NCBI GenBank assembly: GCA_944470555.2
Contig: OX104128.1
Span: 44,189,920 to 44,253,919 of the forward strand
Direction: 5' to 3'
Length of the DNA: 64,000 bases
DNA from: Heterobilharzia americana
Taxonomy: Eukaryota > Platyhelminthes > Trematoda > Strigeidida > Schistosomatidae
The translations under genes were made by a program, and so were the position numbers. The notes under the pieces were generated by a model. That model did no database searches. It was not told the DNA's origin and saw only the letters and a list, made by a program, of their open reading frames with translations. How positions within the stretch are numbered: the first letter of the stretch is position 1; each line of letters starts with the position of its first letter. Positions 23,330 to 33,809 of the stretch are shown piece by piece.

Positions 23330-24615
23330 TTAACCACACATACATACATGAAAATGTACATGAGGTTCGGATAGGTCTGAAAGTATGGGAACTTCTTCCC
23401 TTTCCAAGTCGATCTGCGTGGTAATTGATCATGCTTCTTCTTTCTTTTTTATACCACAGCAACAGCTCGATGACAACATAGGAGGCTGAATTTCAATCTG
23501 GATACATCTACTAAGCGGAAATAATACCTGCTGATTGACTCCGTGAATTATTGGACTGCTCCCAGTCTTTCGCAGTTTCTGAATCATCTTCTCAGTCAAC
23601 TCATCAGCTGGCCAGGATTCTTCTTGCGATGAACCGTCTAAAGTTTCCCAACAGCCATAGAGGCGCAGATTTCTGAACAAATGATCAAATGGGACACCAA
23701 TATACCCATTGGCTCGGAATACGACTTACCTGCGGTAATTCCACACTACATGTTCTATAGTACTCTGTATCAAGTGATCTTTTGAAGTAAAAGTTACCGT
23801 ACATCAAATACACTTCTCGAACGATGCTACTTAAGCTAATATGAACGATGCCTGAAGCCCATATATAACTGCTGCCCCTTGAACTATTAACCGTCTCAAC
23901 GTCTACCTTCATCTATTGCTGGAAGTGCTCCTAGTGGAATTAATGTGTACTGCCTTTAAACCACATGGTGAAGTGGAAATGCATGGATTTAGACACTCAC
24001 CTTGGTTAAATAACTGTGGATACTTACTGATACTCCAGAGCGTATAAATAGGCCCCTTGTAGTTGGCAGAGCTAAAAACTGAAGAACTTTCTAGTGAATG
24101 GATGCTTATGTTACTAAATAAGAAACTATGCAAATGGACTAACAACGTCGTCTAGTTAAAACGAAAGCTTCGAACATCGCGCGTTTTCGTCGTTGATAGT
24201 GAAACCTATCTATGTAATGACGGATGGAAATCTAAACCCGTCTCTTGATTTGCAGCAAGTTAAATAGGTTTATGCATATCAGTAACTTGCTATGCAAGTT
24301 ATGTGATTCCCGATACTATTCTGCAAACTTTGAAAATCATTTTGACGGTGCTTGTGAACTGGTATCTGTCATATTAAATCCAATACATGGGAGTGGGAAT
24401 TTTTATTATCTTCATTTTGACACACCGCATATGCTGAAAGTGGTATTTTCTTCATCTCCTAATCGCGATCTGATGTTTTTGATGGAGTTAAACCACCTCC
24501 TATCTGTACCACTCAGGACCCTTAATATCTTGTAGATTTTTCGACGAATCAATGTGATGATGCCTATAAACTGGCTTCTCTTATGTTGAGTTACTAACAT
24601 GAGAATAAAAATTTA
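23330..24615 (+). repeat. repeat R, longest plus-strand copy
   Basis: Non-coding repeat of about 1.28 kb. Landmarks: an outer 5' block 23330-23912, a middle block starting at TAGTGGAATTAATG (23933), a TATA-like TATAAATA at 24038, CTAACAACG near 24140, a first 3'-end motif GTGAACTGGTATCTGTC at 24354, a second one, CCTATAAACTGGCTTCTC, at 24556, and an AATAAA tail followed by ATTTATC. The same order occurs in reverse at 33810-35115. No protein is encoded in the R sense. Antisense open frames (23429-23680 and 23685-23912) are not conserved as protein between copies. The class of element is unknown. Confidence 0.75.
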
Positions 24616-24659
24616 TCATTATTATATAAGTGCATTTGCCTGCAAAGTGGTTTATAATA

Positions 24660-25110
24660 AACTATAAGATTCATTTTAAGTCGCCCCTTCCAGAGCTGTT
24701 CTAGACCTAGCATGTTGCGTCTGGAAATGTAGTCAAGGGTGCAGTCGGCACCTAGTTTTCTCAATGTAAAGTGGCGTTGTACGCCTTCGATTTTTAGTTT
24801 GTCGTCTATCTGAAAGCTGCTTTTGACAAGTGAGCAGCATTCTAGAATTGGACGGATGCATACTTTGTGGAGTAGGATCCTTGGTTTAGTACGATAAAAT
24901 TACGAATGATGCATCCAGGAGTCTACGTGACTTAGTTTCGCCGTACGCTGCCTGCTCAGAGAAACTCCAGTAACTGGAATATCTGAGCCTTAGGTCAGAG
25001 ACAGAACCAAGTTTTGGTAACTTTTGTTCAGATACTTCAAATATCGAGTCACTGTTACCGTTACCGATGCAGATAATAAATAGATAAATGAATAACTGCC
25101 TTATTCTCAC
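24660..25110 (-). pseudogene. CR1-like RT C-terminal domain (3' piece of split element)
   Basis: The minus strand reads LGSVSDLRLRYSSYWSFSEQ at 25010-24950, then, after frame changes, equivalents of the KMCVRPLSEYC and GLEPLWKRGLKLN blocks down to 24660. These are the post-RT segments that should follow the RT at 25852-27240. Repeat R at 25120-25795 now separates the two pieces. Confidence 0.75.
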
Positions 25111-25119
25111 ACTGAAAAA

Positions 25120-25795
25120 CTTAAAATGAGAGGAGCCAGTTTACAGGCACCACCAAGTTGATATATCTCAAAATATCTATAAGACTTTACGAGTCCTGAG
25201 CGGTACAGACGGGATGTCATTGAACTCTGTTAAAAACGGCCGACGATCCTGCCAGTTATGAAACGAACATGGAAATGTCACGTTACAGTGTGTCCAGAGT
25301 GTTAACACTTAGATAATAATAAATATTATCCTCACATAATGGAGTAAACATGGGGGATACCAGTTTACAAGCGTAGTCAAATTGATAATTCTCGAAAGTT
25401 CACAAACTGGTATTTATTACTAATTAATCCACGTATCAAGTCATTAGAGAGCATAATCTTATTAAAATCTGCTGCAGTTCATGAGACGAGCGTGGATTTC
25501 CATCTCCCATCACACAGATAGGTTCCACTATCAATATCAAAAGCGCGCAGTGTCCAAAATTTGCTTTGTAACCAACCGACGCTGCTTGTCCATCCGCATG
25601 GTTTGCTGTTTAGTAATATAACAGTCTATTGCTTGAAATGATCTTCAGTTTTTTGCTTTGCTGACCACAAAGGACCCACTTATACAATCTGCAGTATCAA
25701 TAAAGTATCCACAGTTATATAACCAGGGTGTATGTCTATATCAATACGTTTCCAGGTCACCATATCACGTTCGAAGGTAACTGTATCATAAAAGA
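25120..25795 (-). repeat. repeat R copy inserted in CR1-like RT
   Basis: A copy of repeat R of about 675 bp, in reverse. It starts at the 3' end with GGAGCCAGTTTACAGGCACC at 25130, has the second 3'-end motif GATACCAGTTTACAAGCG at 25358, and finishes near the R middle-block start (GTATCCACAGTTATATAACC at 25706, CCAGGTCACCATATC at 25754). It lacks the outer 5' block present at 23330 and 34510. Confidence 0.75.
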
Positions 25796-25799
25796 TCTT

Positions 25800-27240
25800 G
25801 ACCTAAGTTTAAGGCGATGTTTTTCGACAGGTACAGTGCACTCACGATCGCTTAGACTGCACGATGACATCCGCATTTGTTGATGTTGAACTGTGGAAGA
25901 ATATCAGCACACCAAGAAGAAGGATTTTCCAGTCCATGTCGAATAGCAATTACAGTGTCACCTGGCTCATGGCTATAACAGCAGTGATAGACTTTTAGGT
26001 CGTCAGCGTATAGAAAACCGTCATCTGTGACAAGGCAGTTGCAGACACTGTTAGTGTAGATAACAAACAAAAGGGGCCTGAGAACGCTACCTTACACAAC
26101 TTCATTTGTGATGTGTCTTGGAATAGACAGAGCTGAATTGACTTTTGTCATTTGAGTGCGATCACTGAGAAATGATTTTAGCCAGCTTGGCAGAGGATTG
26201 CCAATACCTAATGCGTTTGAGTTTTCGAATTGTATATCATGCGAAACAATGTCAAATGCCTTCGATACATCGAAGTACATTACAAAGACCATTTTCTTGC
26301 CTCACGACTACTGGCAACGAGGTTGAAGAAGTCGAAATTACACGCAATGCATGACCTGTTCCTCATAAAGGCGTGCTGAGACTTTGTTATAAAACTGCAA
26401 GTAGGTATTCAGGCATACTGTCTTTTACAAATTTTTTCATAATTCCTGGTGAGACTGGGGTCATAGTGGTGGGTCTGTAGTTACTGACACTAGCCTCATC
26501 CCCAGATTTGTAGTGTGGAATTACAAAGCTAGTTTTTCATTCAGAAGGATACATCCCATTTTCCATCTAAAGAGTGAACAACTTAAGCAGAATGAAGGGA
26601 AGGTCCTGTCCAACATTCCTTAAGGCTACTGAATCTGGGCCGTCAATTCCCATTCCTTTTGTGGGTTGTGGGCTTTTGATGGCTTCTGCTATATTTTTGC
26701 TGGTAAATTCTACAGTCGAAAGATGGTTGCTGGAGAGTGGCATGCAACCGGTGGGGGTATACGTCTCACAACTGAAATTCCCAAACCAGCTACTAAATTA
26801 TTCATAAATCGTACTGTAGATCACCGCATTACGAAGCAAGTATTGTTTATCCCCGGTCATTCGAAAGCGTTTCTTTAGCAGTGATGTTAGACTGTATAGC
26901 TTGGAGCTAGTTCCAAGGCCTATAACTCATCCTTTCGGGCTTTTTGTGCAAGTAAGCTTTTGATCGATTCCAGAGTGTCATGAATCGTGTGCGGAGAGGA
27001 GAAATCCTTAGTGGCGTGGTACAGGTTCGACAGTGACCTCAGCTTTCTGTGGTATATGGGTTGAATGTATTCTGAGTGGCGCTATAGTTTCACTGTTTTC
27101 ACAGGAGCAGCAGTGTCCAGACACGACTTAGCGTTCCTGTAAAAAAGGGATACTGCAGTTGTTAGTGAGTCAGTGGTGAAATTGTCGTCTCAGCGGGAGA
27201 ACCTAAGAAGCTCTGTGAGCGGTTTCCATTCCCTACCTTT
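25800..27240 (-). pseudogene. CR1-like reverse transcriptase, decayed
   Basis: RT domain of a CR1-like element on the minus strand. Readable parts from 5' to 3' are the linker at 27240-26900, the NYRP region at about 26490-26460, motif A YFDVSKAFDIVSHD at 26274-26233, LKSFLSDRTQMTKVNS near 26185-26135, and an intact YADD at 26010-25999 within FLYADDLKVYH. SWCADILPQFNINKCGCH follows at 25930-25870. The last 50 bases (25803-25855) match the C-terminal end of a different CR1-like copy (37630-37680). Stops and frame changes are common. Its endonuclease is at 27262-28309. Confidence 0.8.
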
Positions 27241-27261
27241 ATAGCTGCGATATTCGATAAC

Positions 27262-28309
27262 TCATAAGGCCTGTTCACCACTCGAAATTAGTGTTAAGAT
27301 AAGTAGACGACAGAATACCATTCTGTGATCGCTATTGGAGAATTCGCCGCCAACGTAGGTAGTTACTGGGTTGATGTCAAGGCAAAATAATAAGTCCAGC
27401 ATGCTGAAACCACGAGCAGGTGAGTGGACACGTTGCCTCCATCCATGGAGACCTATCACAGCAAGTATCTCAGCGAAGCGTCGCGGACAACAACCAGCTA
27501 TCCAGTTAATTTCGAGGAGAGTGAAGTCACTAGCAATCAACTCAAAATTGGCACTATGTGAGGAAGCATGAGTAAATAATTTAGCTAGGAGTTTATCCGC
27601 CTCCGCTGTTGAGCACGGCGCTCAATATACACAATCTATGAGCATTTCATACTTATCACTATGTACGGTGACCCACAGCGAGTCAGACACTGCATTTGGT
27701 ATACTGTCTTCAACGTTTTTGCCGTAACTTGGCTCCGTATATGTATGAGACAGCCACCCCACGCTTATGATCCCGGTCAGTGCGACAGAGAGTGTATCTA
27801 TCTATGGATAAGTCTGTATCCAGGATGCAAGGCGGACACCGTGATTCAGTTACAAGTATTATCGTTGGTTTAATGACGGTAGGGGGCGTGTGTTAGTGAG
27901 TAACAATGCATATGGGTTTCTATGACTGATGAACTTACCCACGGTATCAGTTATACCTATTTCATTACGTTCATTTTCATGTAGTGTGTCCAAAGGTGGT
28001 GTGTGACGCATGTTGGAGGCGAACCGAAACTCCCTATTGATTTGTAATGACAAGACAGTGGGTGGATTTGCGACATGTAAGTCTATTGAGTGGGACAGCC
28101 CGCCTATCAACATGGCTTTGCCTCCTATTTATATTGCATGTTGAAGTTCTTTGTTGATGGGTGCCAGTTTGAATGACTTCAACTTTGGGTCCGTGAACCG
28201 AGGGCTGGATACCAAAGGTCGCACATAACGTTTGGTGACCCCAAAAATCACGGTCCAGGTATGTTAACGCAGTTGGCAGGTATAGTGATGTGCCTAGTCC
28301 TAGGGTCAT
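27262..28309 (-). pseudogene. CR1-like AP endonuclease, decayed
   Basis: Endonuclease of the same CR1-like element. The N-terminal part is spread over frames between 28309 and 27860. The C-terminal half, at 27540-27262, reads DFTLLEINW, then LDLLFCLDINPVTTYV and GGEFSNSDHRMVFCRL, so it keeps the S-D-H catalytic motif. These enzymes nick target DNA to prime reverse transcription. Frameshifts separate the halves. It lies between ORF1 (29169-30135) and RT (25800-27240), as expected for this family, but repeat R has been inserted between ORF1 and EN. Confidence 0.75.
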
Positions 28310-28454
28310 GATCTTATGGGTTGCATCCTGGTCCCTTGTTCTGGCAGGGATGATTAGACCCCACAGGATTAGTTCTAATGTTGGGTAGTGGCATGTTGCG
28401 GTTCATCGGTTCGCTGAAGCAAAAAGTTGTAGCGTAATACCCACCATTAAAATT

Positions 28455-29065
28455 CGGATTGTGACCATGGAAATGAGTTAAGAGCTTTTTATTCCGAGTC
28501 GATGGTTAGCAAAGCTAAAAACTGAAGATCATTTTAAGTAATAAACTGTTATATTACTAATCAGCAAACCGTGCGAATGGACTAACAACGCCGGTTGGTT
28601 ATAACGCAACCTTTGAACACTGCGCGCTTTTGATATTGATAGTGGAACCTATCTATGTGATGGGAAATGGGAATCCACATCCGTCTCATGAATTTCAGTA
28701 AGTTTTAATAAGGTTGTACGCACTAATGACTTGATATGTAAATTATTTAGTGCTAGATACCTTCAAAAGTTATGAATTTGGCGGTGCTTGTAAACCAGTA
28801 TCCCTCATGTTAAACCTGTTAAATGAAGACAATGTTTACTATGATCTAAACTTTAACACTCTATGTAAGCTGTAGGGTAATATTTCCTTGTTCATTTCAG
28901 AACTAGCAGGAATTTCGGCAGTTTTTAATTGAGCTTAATGACATTCCGTCAGTACCATTCAGGGCTCAAGTTTTGTAGATATTTTGAGATGTATCGGCGT
29001 GGCGGAGCCTGTAAACTGGCTTCTCTCACGTTAAAATCTTTTTTAAAGCGAGAATAAAACATTTA
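28455..29065 (+). repeat. repeat R copy inserted between CR1-like ORF1 and EN
   Basis: Plus-strand copy of R, 5'-truncated at about 28455. Shared landmarks are GCTAAAAACTGAAGATC at 28512, GGACTAACAACGCCGG at 28577, GTGGAACCTATCTATG at 28640, the first 3'-end motif GTGCTTGTAAACCAGTATCC at 28786, and the second, GCCTGTAAACTGGCTTCTC, at 29007. The tail is GAGAATAAAACATTTATTTA. The surrounding CR1-like element is on the opposite strand. Confidence 0.75.
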
Positions 29066-29168
29066 TTTATAGTGTATGCTATCTGGTGGTGCGTATTTGT
29101 GTTGAAGCCCTTTCGACAACGAAATATTCTCCACCGCTGTTAGACGAAATACGCTTAAAATTGCCCTG

Positions 29169-30135
29169 TCAAATGTTAGCATTTGGTTTAGGTCTCTGAG
29201 TTTTGCCTGAGGGCCCTCTGGTCCCAAGTCCATCCTTTGATGGGATGCTCACTATACTTTGACCAGGGTGATTAGTCTTGAAAGTGGGATTCTTAGGAAC
29301 TGTCAGGTTTAATGGAGGAGTAGCATCAGGATCCACAGGTACCTGTTTCTCAGGTAATGCTGGAGGATAACTACGCGCTGCTTTGCTGTCACGTGTTCCT
29401 TCCGTGCTTTCAGGTGCCTCCAAAGCTGTAGAAGGAAAGGCTAAATCATTCCTGAAGTGCTTTTCATGTTTACATGGTGCTCTATCTTGCATAATGGTAA
29501 TTTCCTTGAAACTACAGTTAGCTCTGATGGTGTTCCGCCGCTTAACAAATCTTTTAGCGTCAAATGGCGTTAGAAACTTGAAGGTAATGGGGCAGCTGCC
29601 TTGTGAAAGTTTCTTGAGTAAACGTTTACACCTGCAGGGCATAGTCACCATACCGCGGGCTCGTAGGATCTCACCCTCAGCTGTTTCTAAGTGCACGTTA
29701 TCAGGTACATTGTACACCATGGCTTGCTGTGATGATGACAATCGCTTTATTACATCGGTAGCAGTGAAATGTACTGAGCTGTTAGCCTTCTGCAAGTTGT
29801 CACTCGGCGGGGTGCTAGTCTGGCCAAGCGAAGAAGCTAACGGAGAGATTTTCTCCAGCGTCCTTTGAATATCATACAATATAATCCTAATATTGGCAAT
29901 ATCGTCTTAGTTTTTCTCGAGTCTTGCATCCATTCCGGAGACAATGTTCGATTTGTGTGCGGGAACTAATCTCTCCTGCATCTAAACTACAGGTTGAGGC
30001 ATCTTTCTCACTCCATTCAGGGACGGATCCTGAAGTAGTCGTTTTAGAACTATGACTAAGACAGTCTCTTTCCGGGTGCTTAGCTTTATTCTTTCCCACA
30101 GTTAAGGTATGGATCTTGGTATTTTTCTCTGTCAT
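29169..30135 (-). pseudogene. CR1-like ORF1 protein, one frameshift
   Basis: This is an almost complete ORF1 of a CR1-like non-LTR retrotransposon. Two frames, 30135-29887 (82 codons) and 29879-29169 (236 codons), belong to one protein of roughly 320 residues broken by a single frameshift near 29920. The N-terminus is basic and polar. The central part (VYNVPDNVHLETAEGEI to FKEITIMQDRAP) has the spacing and hydrophobic pattern of an RNA-binding fold of the RRM type, with a CRCKRLLKKL basic helix; this assignment is tentative. The C-terminus is proline-rich. ORF1 proteins of this type bind element RNA. It lies upstream of EN and RT of the same strand. No cysteine-rich knuckle is seen. Confidence 0.6.
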
Positions 30136-30353
30136 TTAAAGCGAAAAGCTGAAGAAATTCGCTAACCAAATATGATATACGTATGTGCTACTATTTTTAG
30201 ATAGTACTGGATATCACAGTACACAGAATAACCGATTCGAAAGAAATGACAGAAATCATGAAGTACAATTCTTTCTACCACACCACTCGTATTTGGTTCG
30301 GGGTCTTAAAAGCAATCGTTTAACTTGACCGTCTGAGAACAGTGATGAAGAAA

Positions 30354-31900
30354 TTATTCCAACCAAATATATAATAGGTTTGATCTAAGGTTTACTAGTG
30401 GCCCTTGCCGTAGCATTTTGCTGAGTATCCTCCTGAATTCAAGAAACGATACAGTGACAAAAGGCCCATGGCCACGCTCATGATTGTCTATTGCACGGGT
30501 GTTGTGGAACCTGGTTCTCAGGGACCCATGCTGAGAGGCCGATGATGAATTGTCGCCGGAAAAGTAATCCACTACATTACTCTTCACAATTTTCTCCATC
30601 GTACTGGAAAACACTAAAGTGAGATTACCGGACGGTGATTATCTAAGTGTGGTGTTAGTTTGGATTTGAGTGAGAAAAAAGCAAGCAGTTTCTCGGGTAG
30701 ACGGGTGTCATACACTGTGGAATGACGAGGAAAATAGTTTCGGGAGCAAGTGGGGTATGTCCTAACCTCCGTTCTCGAGGACAATAGAAGGTATCCCGTC
30801 TGAACCATTTTCAAAATAAATTTTTCAGGTGGTAATCTCTGTAGAAATGTTTTGTAGCATGAGCGTCATATTTTTGTTCCCAGAGAACGGCCCTGTTGAC
30901 TACTCAATCCTAACTGCAGTGCTTTTACTTACCAACGGAGGGGTGAAGCGGTCGCTGAAAATCTTCAGAATTTACTTAGGGTTATCGTGTACTCGGCCAT
31001 TACCAGTCAGACACTTTATTATGCTGGAATTAGAAGAATTCAGTCTATGATTGAGAAGGTGTGTAAGCGACTCTTCACTGCCAGTAGAAAGCATTTGTCG
31101 TTCCTTTGCAATAGCTTCTTGTACACGTAAGAAATCAACATAAGCAAAAATGTTAGACATAATTACAAGTGAAGAAAAGTGCCATTGCGTATGAAAGCAG
31201 GTAGCTGTTCCCGAAGGCGACCTTGAAAGGAGCTTGAATGAACAGAGTTTTTTGGATCATGAACTTCTTGTTCTTTCTGGTGCAATACGGTCACGGTTAT
31301 TACGGAAGTTTCAATAAGGAATGGCTGTCAGTGCTTCAACAGATCCTTTGGTGGTCTTTACAATCTGAACGCCCTGGTGAAAACTGAAAGTTCTCCTGGC
31401 TAACTGGTCTTCTTTTTGAACTGAGATTAGATTCAAAACTTTGACAAGATAAGGCAAAGTTTTGGTCACTCCTTGAAAATCGATACTAATATGTACCCTA
31501 AAAGGCGTGAACCTGTCTACAAAAACTGAGTCTGAAGCAACATAGAGTCTGGTTGGACGACGAAAATATTGAAACCACCCATCAGACTCAAGGCAGTGGA
31601 GTCATACTGTTTTAGAGCCTCAGTCGGGTATCAAGAGATTCCTGGTATATAGGGCTCCCCTCGGCCAGTCTTATTTGAAAATGACAAAGAGGCTGTCGAC
31701 CTAAGGGCCTCTGACCACAAGCTGCCAAAGCCAGGAGCGGTTTTGGAAGGACGATAAGCGTAATCAAAAGGGAAGGATAGAGGGTTTATTGTTTTAAAAC
31801 AACCCAGACAGAACCTTTTATAATTCTCAACTGCTGGATATCCCACTGCGCTGAACATGTGGATGAATTAACAAACATAGAACAATCTTCCCCACTGCCA
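30354..31900 (-). pseudogene. second CR1-like element, EN-RT remains, 3'-truncated
   Basis: On the minus strand upstream of the ORF1 copy lies another CR1-like element. Its linker at 31160-30970 reads VQEAIAKERQMLSTGSEESL and a LTGNGRVHDNPK block. The pre-RT segment HLDNHRPVISL is at 30650-30615, and the RT start MEKIVKSNVVDYFSGD, then SASQHGSLRTRF and a decayed motif A (VTVSFLEF), is at 30614-30430. It ends abruptly near 30354, so the palm with YADD is missing. Possible endonuclease remains between 31860 and 31200 are too broken to read with confidence. Confidence 0.65.
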
Positions 31901-32400
31901 TTTACCCTACCACTGGGAAATAGTGCGCAGCCGCAAGGCGAATGCTAAGGTCAGAAACATCTGAGGTGCCCCATACCCAAGTCTTCGTAATAACTGAAGA
32001 GGAGCATAACAATGCAAGCAGGGTCAAACTAGTCAACCTACTGCAGATTAAGTGGTATCTATTAACCAGACGGAACTTGATTGCTCCAACGTATGAAAGC
32101 ACTTGTGTAAGTTCCTTGGGGGCAGCATAAGTATCTTCATCCCGCACACAAGCTAAAGGAGCATATTTAGCCACACAAGTAATAATATATGTCACAGCAC
32201 TCTGTGGTGAGAGTATGTCATTTTTGACACCAATCGCGTGGCCAAGTAATTCTGACAGTACTTTGGACAGTACCACCCCGGTGTACCCTGTGAATGTGTT
32301 TTGGAATCAATCAACAATTTATTTCTCTTGGCTGGCTGACAGGATTTCGGCACAGGTCCTCTAACTGCGCAAATACTCCTATTACATTTGACCACCGTAG
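31901..32400 (-). other. coding-like minus-strand region, not recognised
   Basis: Frames 31902-32276 (124 codons) and 32192-32395 (67 codons) overlap and have coding-like composition, with hydrophobic stretches such as TSLTLLALLCSSSVITK and a WVWGTSDVSDLSIRLA segment. They lie directly upstream of the decayed CR1-like element at 30354-31900 and may be its 5' part. No known domain could be matched, and no intact start or splice signals support a host gene. Confidence 0.25.
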
Positions 32401-33809
32401 CAGTTATCTAAAGCAAAACCTTAGAATAATAATAGGTCAACCTTCGTTCTACTGTTGCTTTTTGTGAATAAAAGGAGATGAGATATACGCAAGTCAACAA
32501 ACTTTGTCAGTGCGGGCTAAAAAATTTCGAGCTCACCGTTGTATTCTTCAAGTTCAGTGAAAGTCCTTCATTTGGAAAGTCAAGAAAACCGTCAAGATAC
32601 GGAACTAAATCTGTAACTGGTATCAATAGAGATGTTATTCAGGATTCAGATTTAAATAGCTAATCAACGTTTTCTGGTGTGATAAAAGCTAACGACGACA
32701 TTTATATTATTTTATCCTTTTAAATGTCACAATGTTGGCTTATACTGTTCACGGCTACCCCAAAAATAGTACGGCTGAAAATTACTTGGTTAAACTGCCG
32801 CTCACTAACTACCTAAAACACCAAAGTTACCATGTTTATGGTTTATCCACACCATGGTCGAAAATGTGTGATCCTTATACAATGGGAGATCAGACTGAGG
32901 TGTCGATTTTTTTCTTCTAAATGCGTTAACAGAGCTTTCTTCTGTTGACTCCAATGGCTTCTGCTACGAACAAAAGGTGAAGTTCAGCACCTTTTAGGAG
33001 GTTACATGGCACTTAGTATATCATGATGATCTTTACATTCAACTTGCCATCGGGAAAGACATTATCGACCACCTGCTTAACTATGAAATCCTAAGAACTT
33101 AGATTTTGAGGATCATATGGAGTAAGGAATGTTGAGGGTTTTCACACAAGGATTCGCAAGTCCACTCATTTTTTCAATGCTGAATTGCCAGCCCATAAAT
33201 TTGGAATGTTACACTACCTTTTGCTCACCATAAAAAGTCTCAAGTAAAACGAAATAAGGTCATGCACTTGAATGAGGCAGATTGACCGATCAGCTCCGAA
33301 ACGTGCATTGCGCATACTATATATTACGTGTGGCTGTTCTCCTCCGAAGACAGGTGTAGAAAAACCGGAGCATTAAAATGTGCTCATTGCAAAATAGTGA
33401 GATACGAAGTTGACACTAGCTCACCACTTCGAGCAGTTGAGATACAAACAAGATAATCTTCGAACTGAAAAGTTCGCAGGCCCTAACGGTGGTGGCGTTG
33501 TATGGTATTCTAAGGCACCTTTGGCATACGTTTGCTCACCACTGTACCTGAAAGCCTGGTTTATCAACTGTTTATTCATAAAGTCTTTTCAGCCGAAAGT
33601 CTTTCTTAAAAGTCTTCTGTGTCGTAGTCCACTCTTTTCCATTGATGACGCTGAATAACAACATACTGACGGCTGAAATTTTAATGATCAAGGTTCCAAA
33701 GTGGGTAACTTGGACGCTGCGGAAGTAAAGTGAATACAAATTCCCACCGCGGCAACGTGTAATTCATCCCGAAGTTTGCTGAATTTACGTGACTTGGAGC
33801 ATAAATAAA
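32401..33809. other. no gene recognised
   Basis: Only short open frames are present (for example 32478-32663, 32732-32920, 33410-33658) and none carries a recognisable motif. No repeat shared with the rest of the window was noticed. Confidence 0.4.

Noticed and set aside
23685..23912. Minus-strand open frame that looks like a host exon with a CAG/GTAAGT donor
   Set aside because: The same region occurs in the repeat R copy at 34510-34740, where the frame is not open, so it is repeat sequence. The conserved splice-like ends are reported as a finding instead.
29383..29868. Plus-strand frame of 161 codons
   Set aside because: It is antisense to the CR1-like ORF1 at 29169-29879, which has the better protein pattern.
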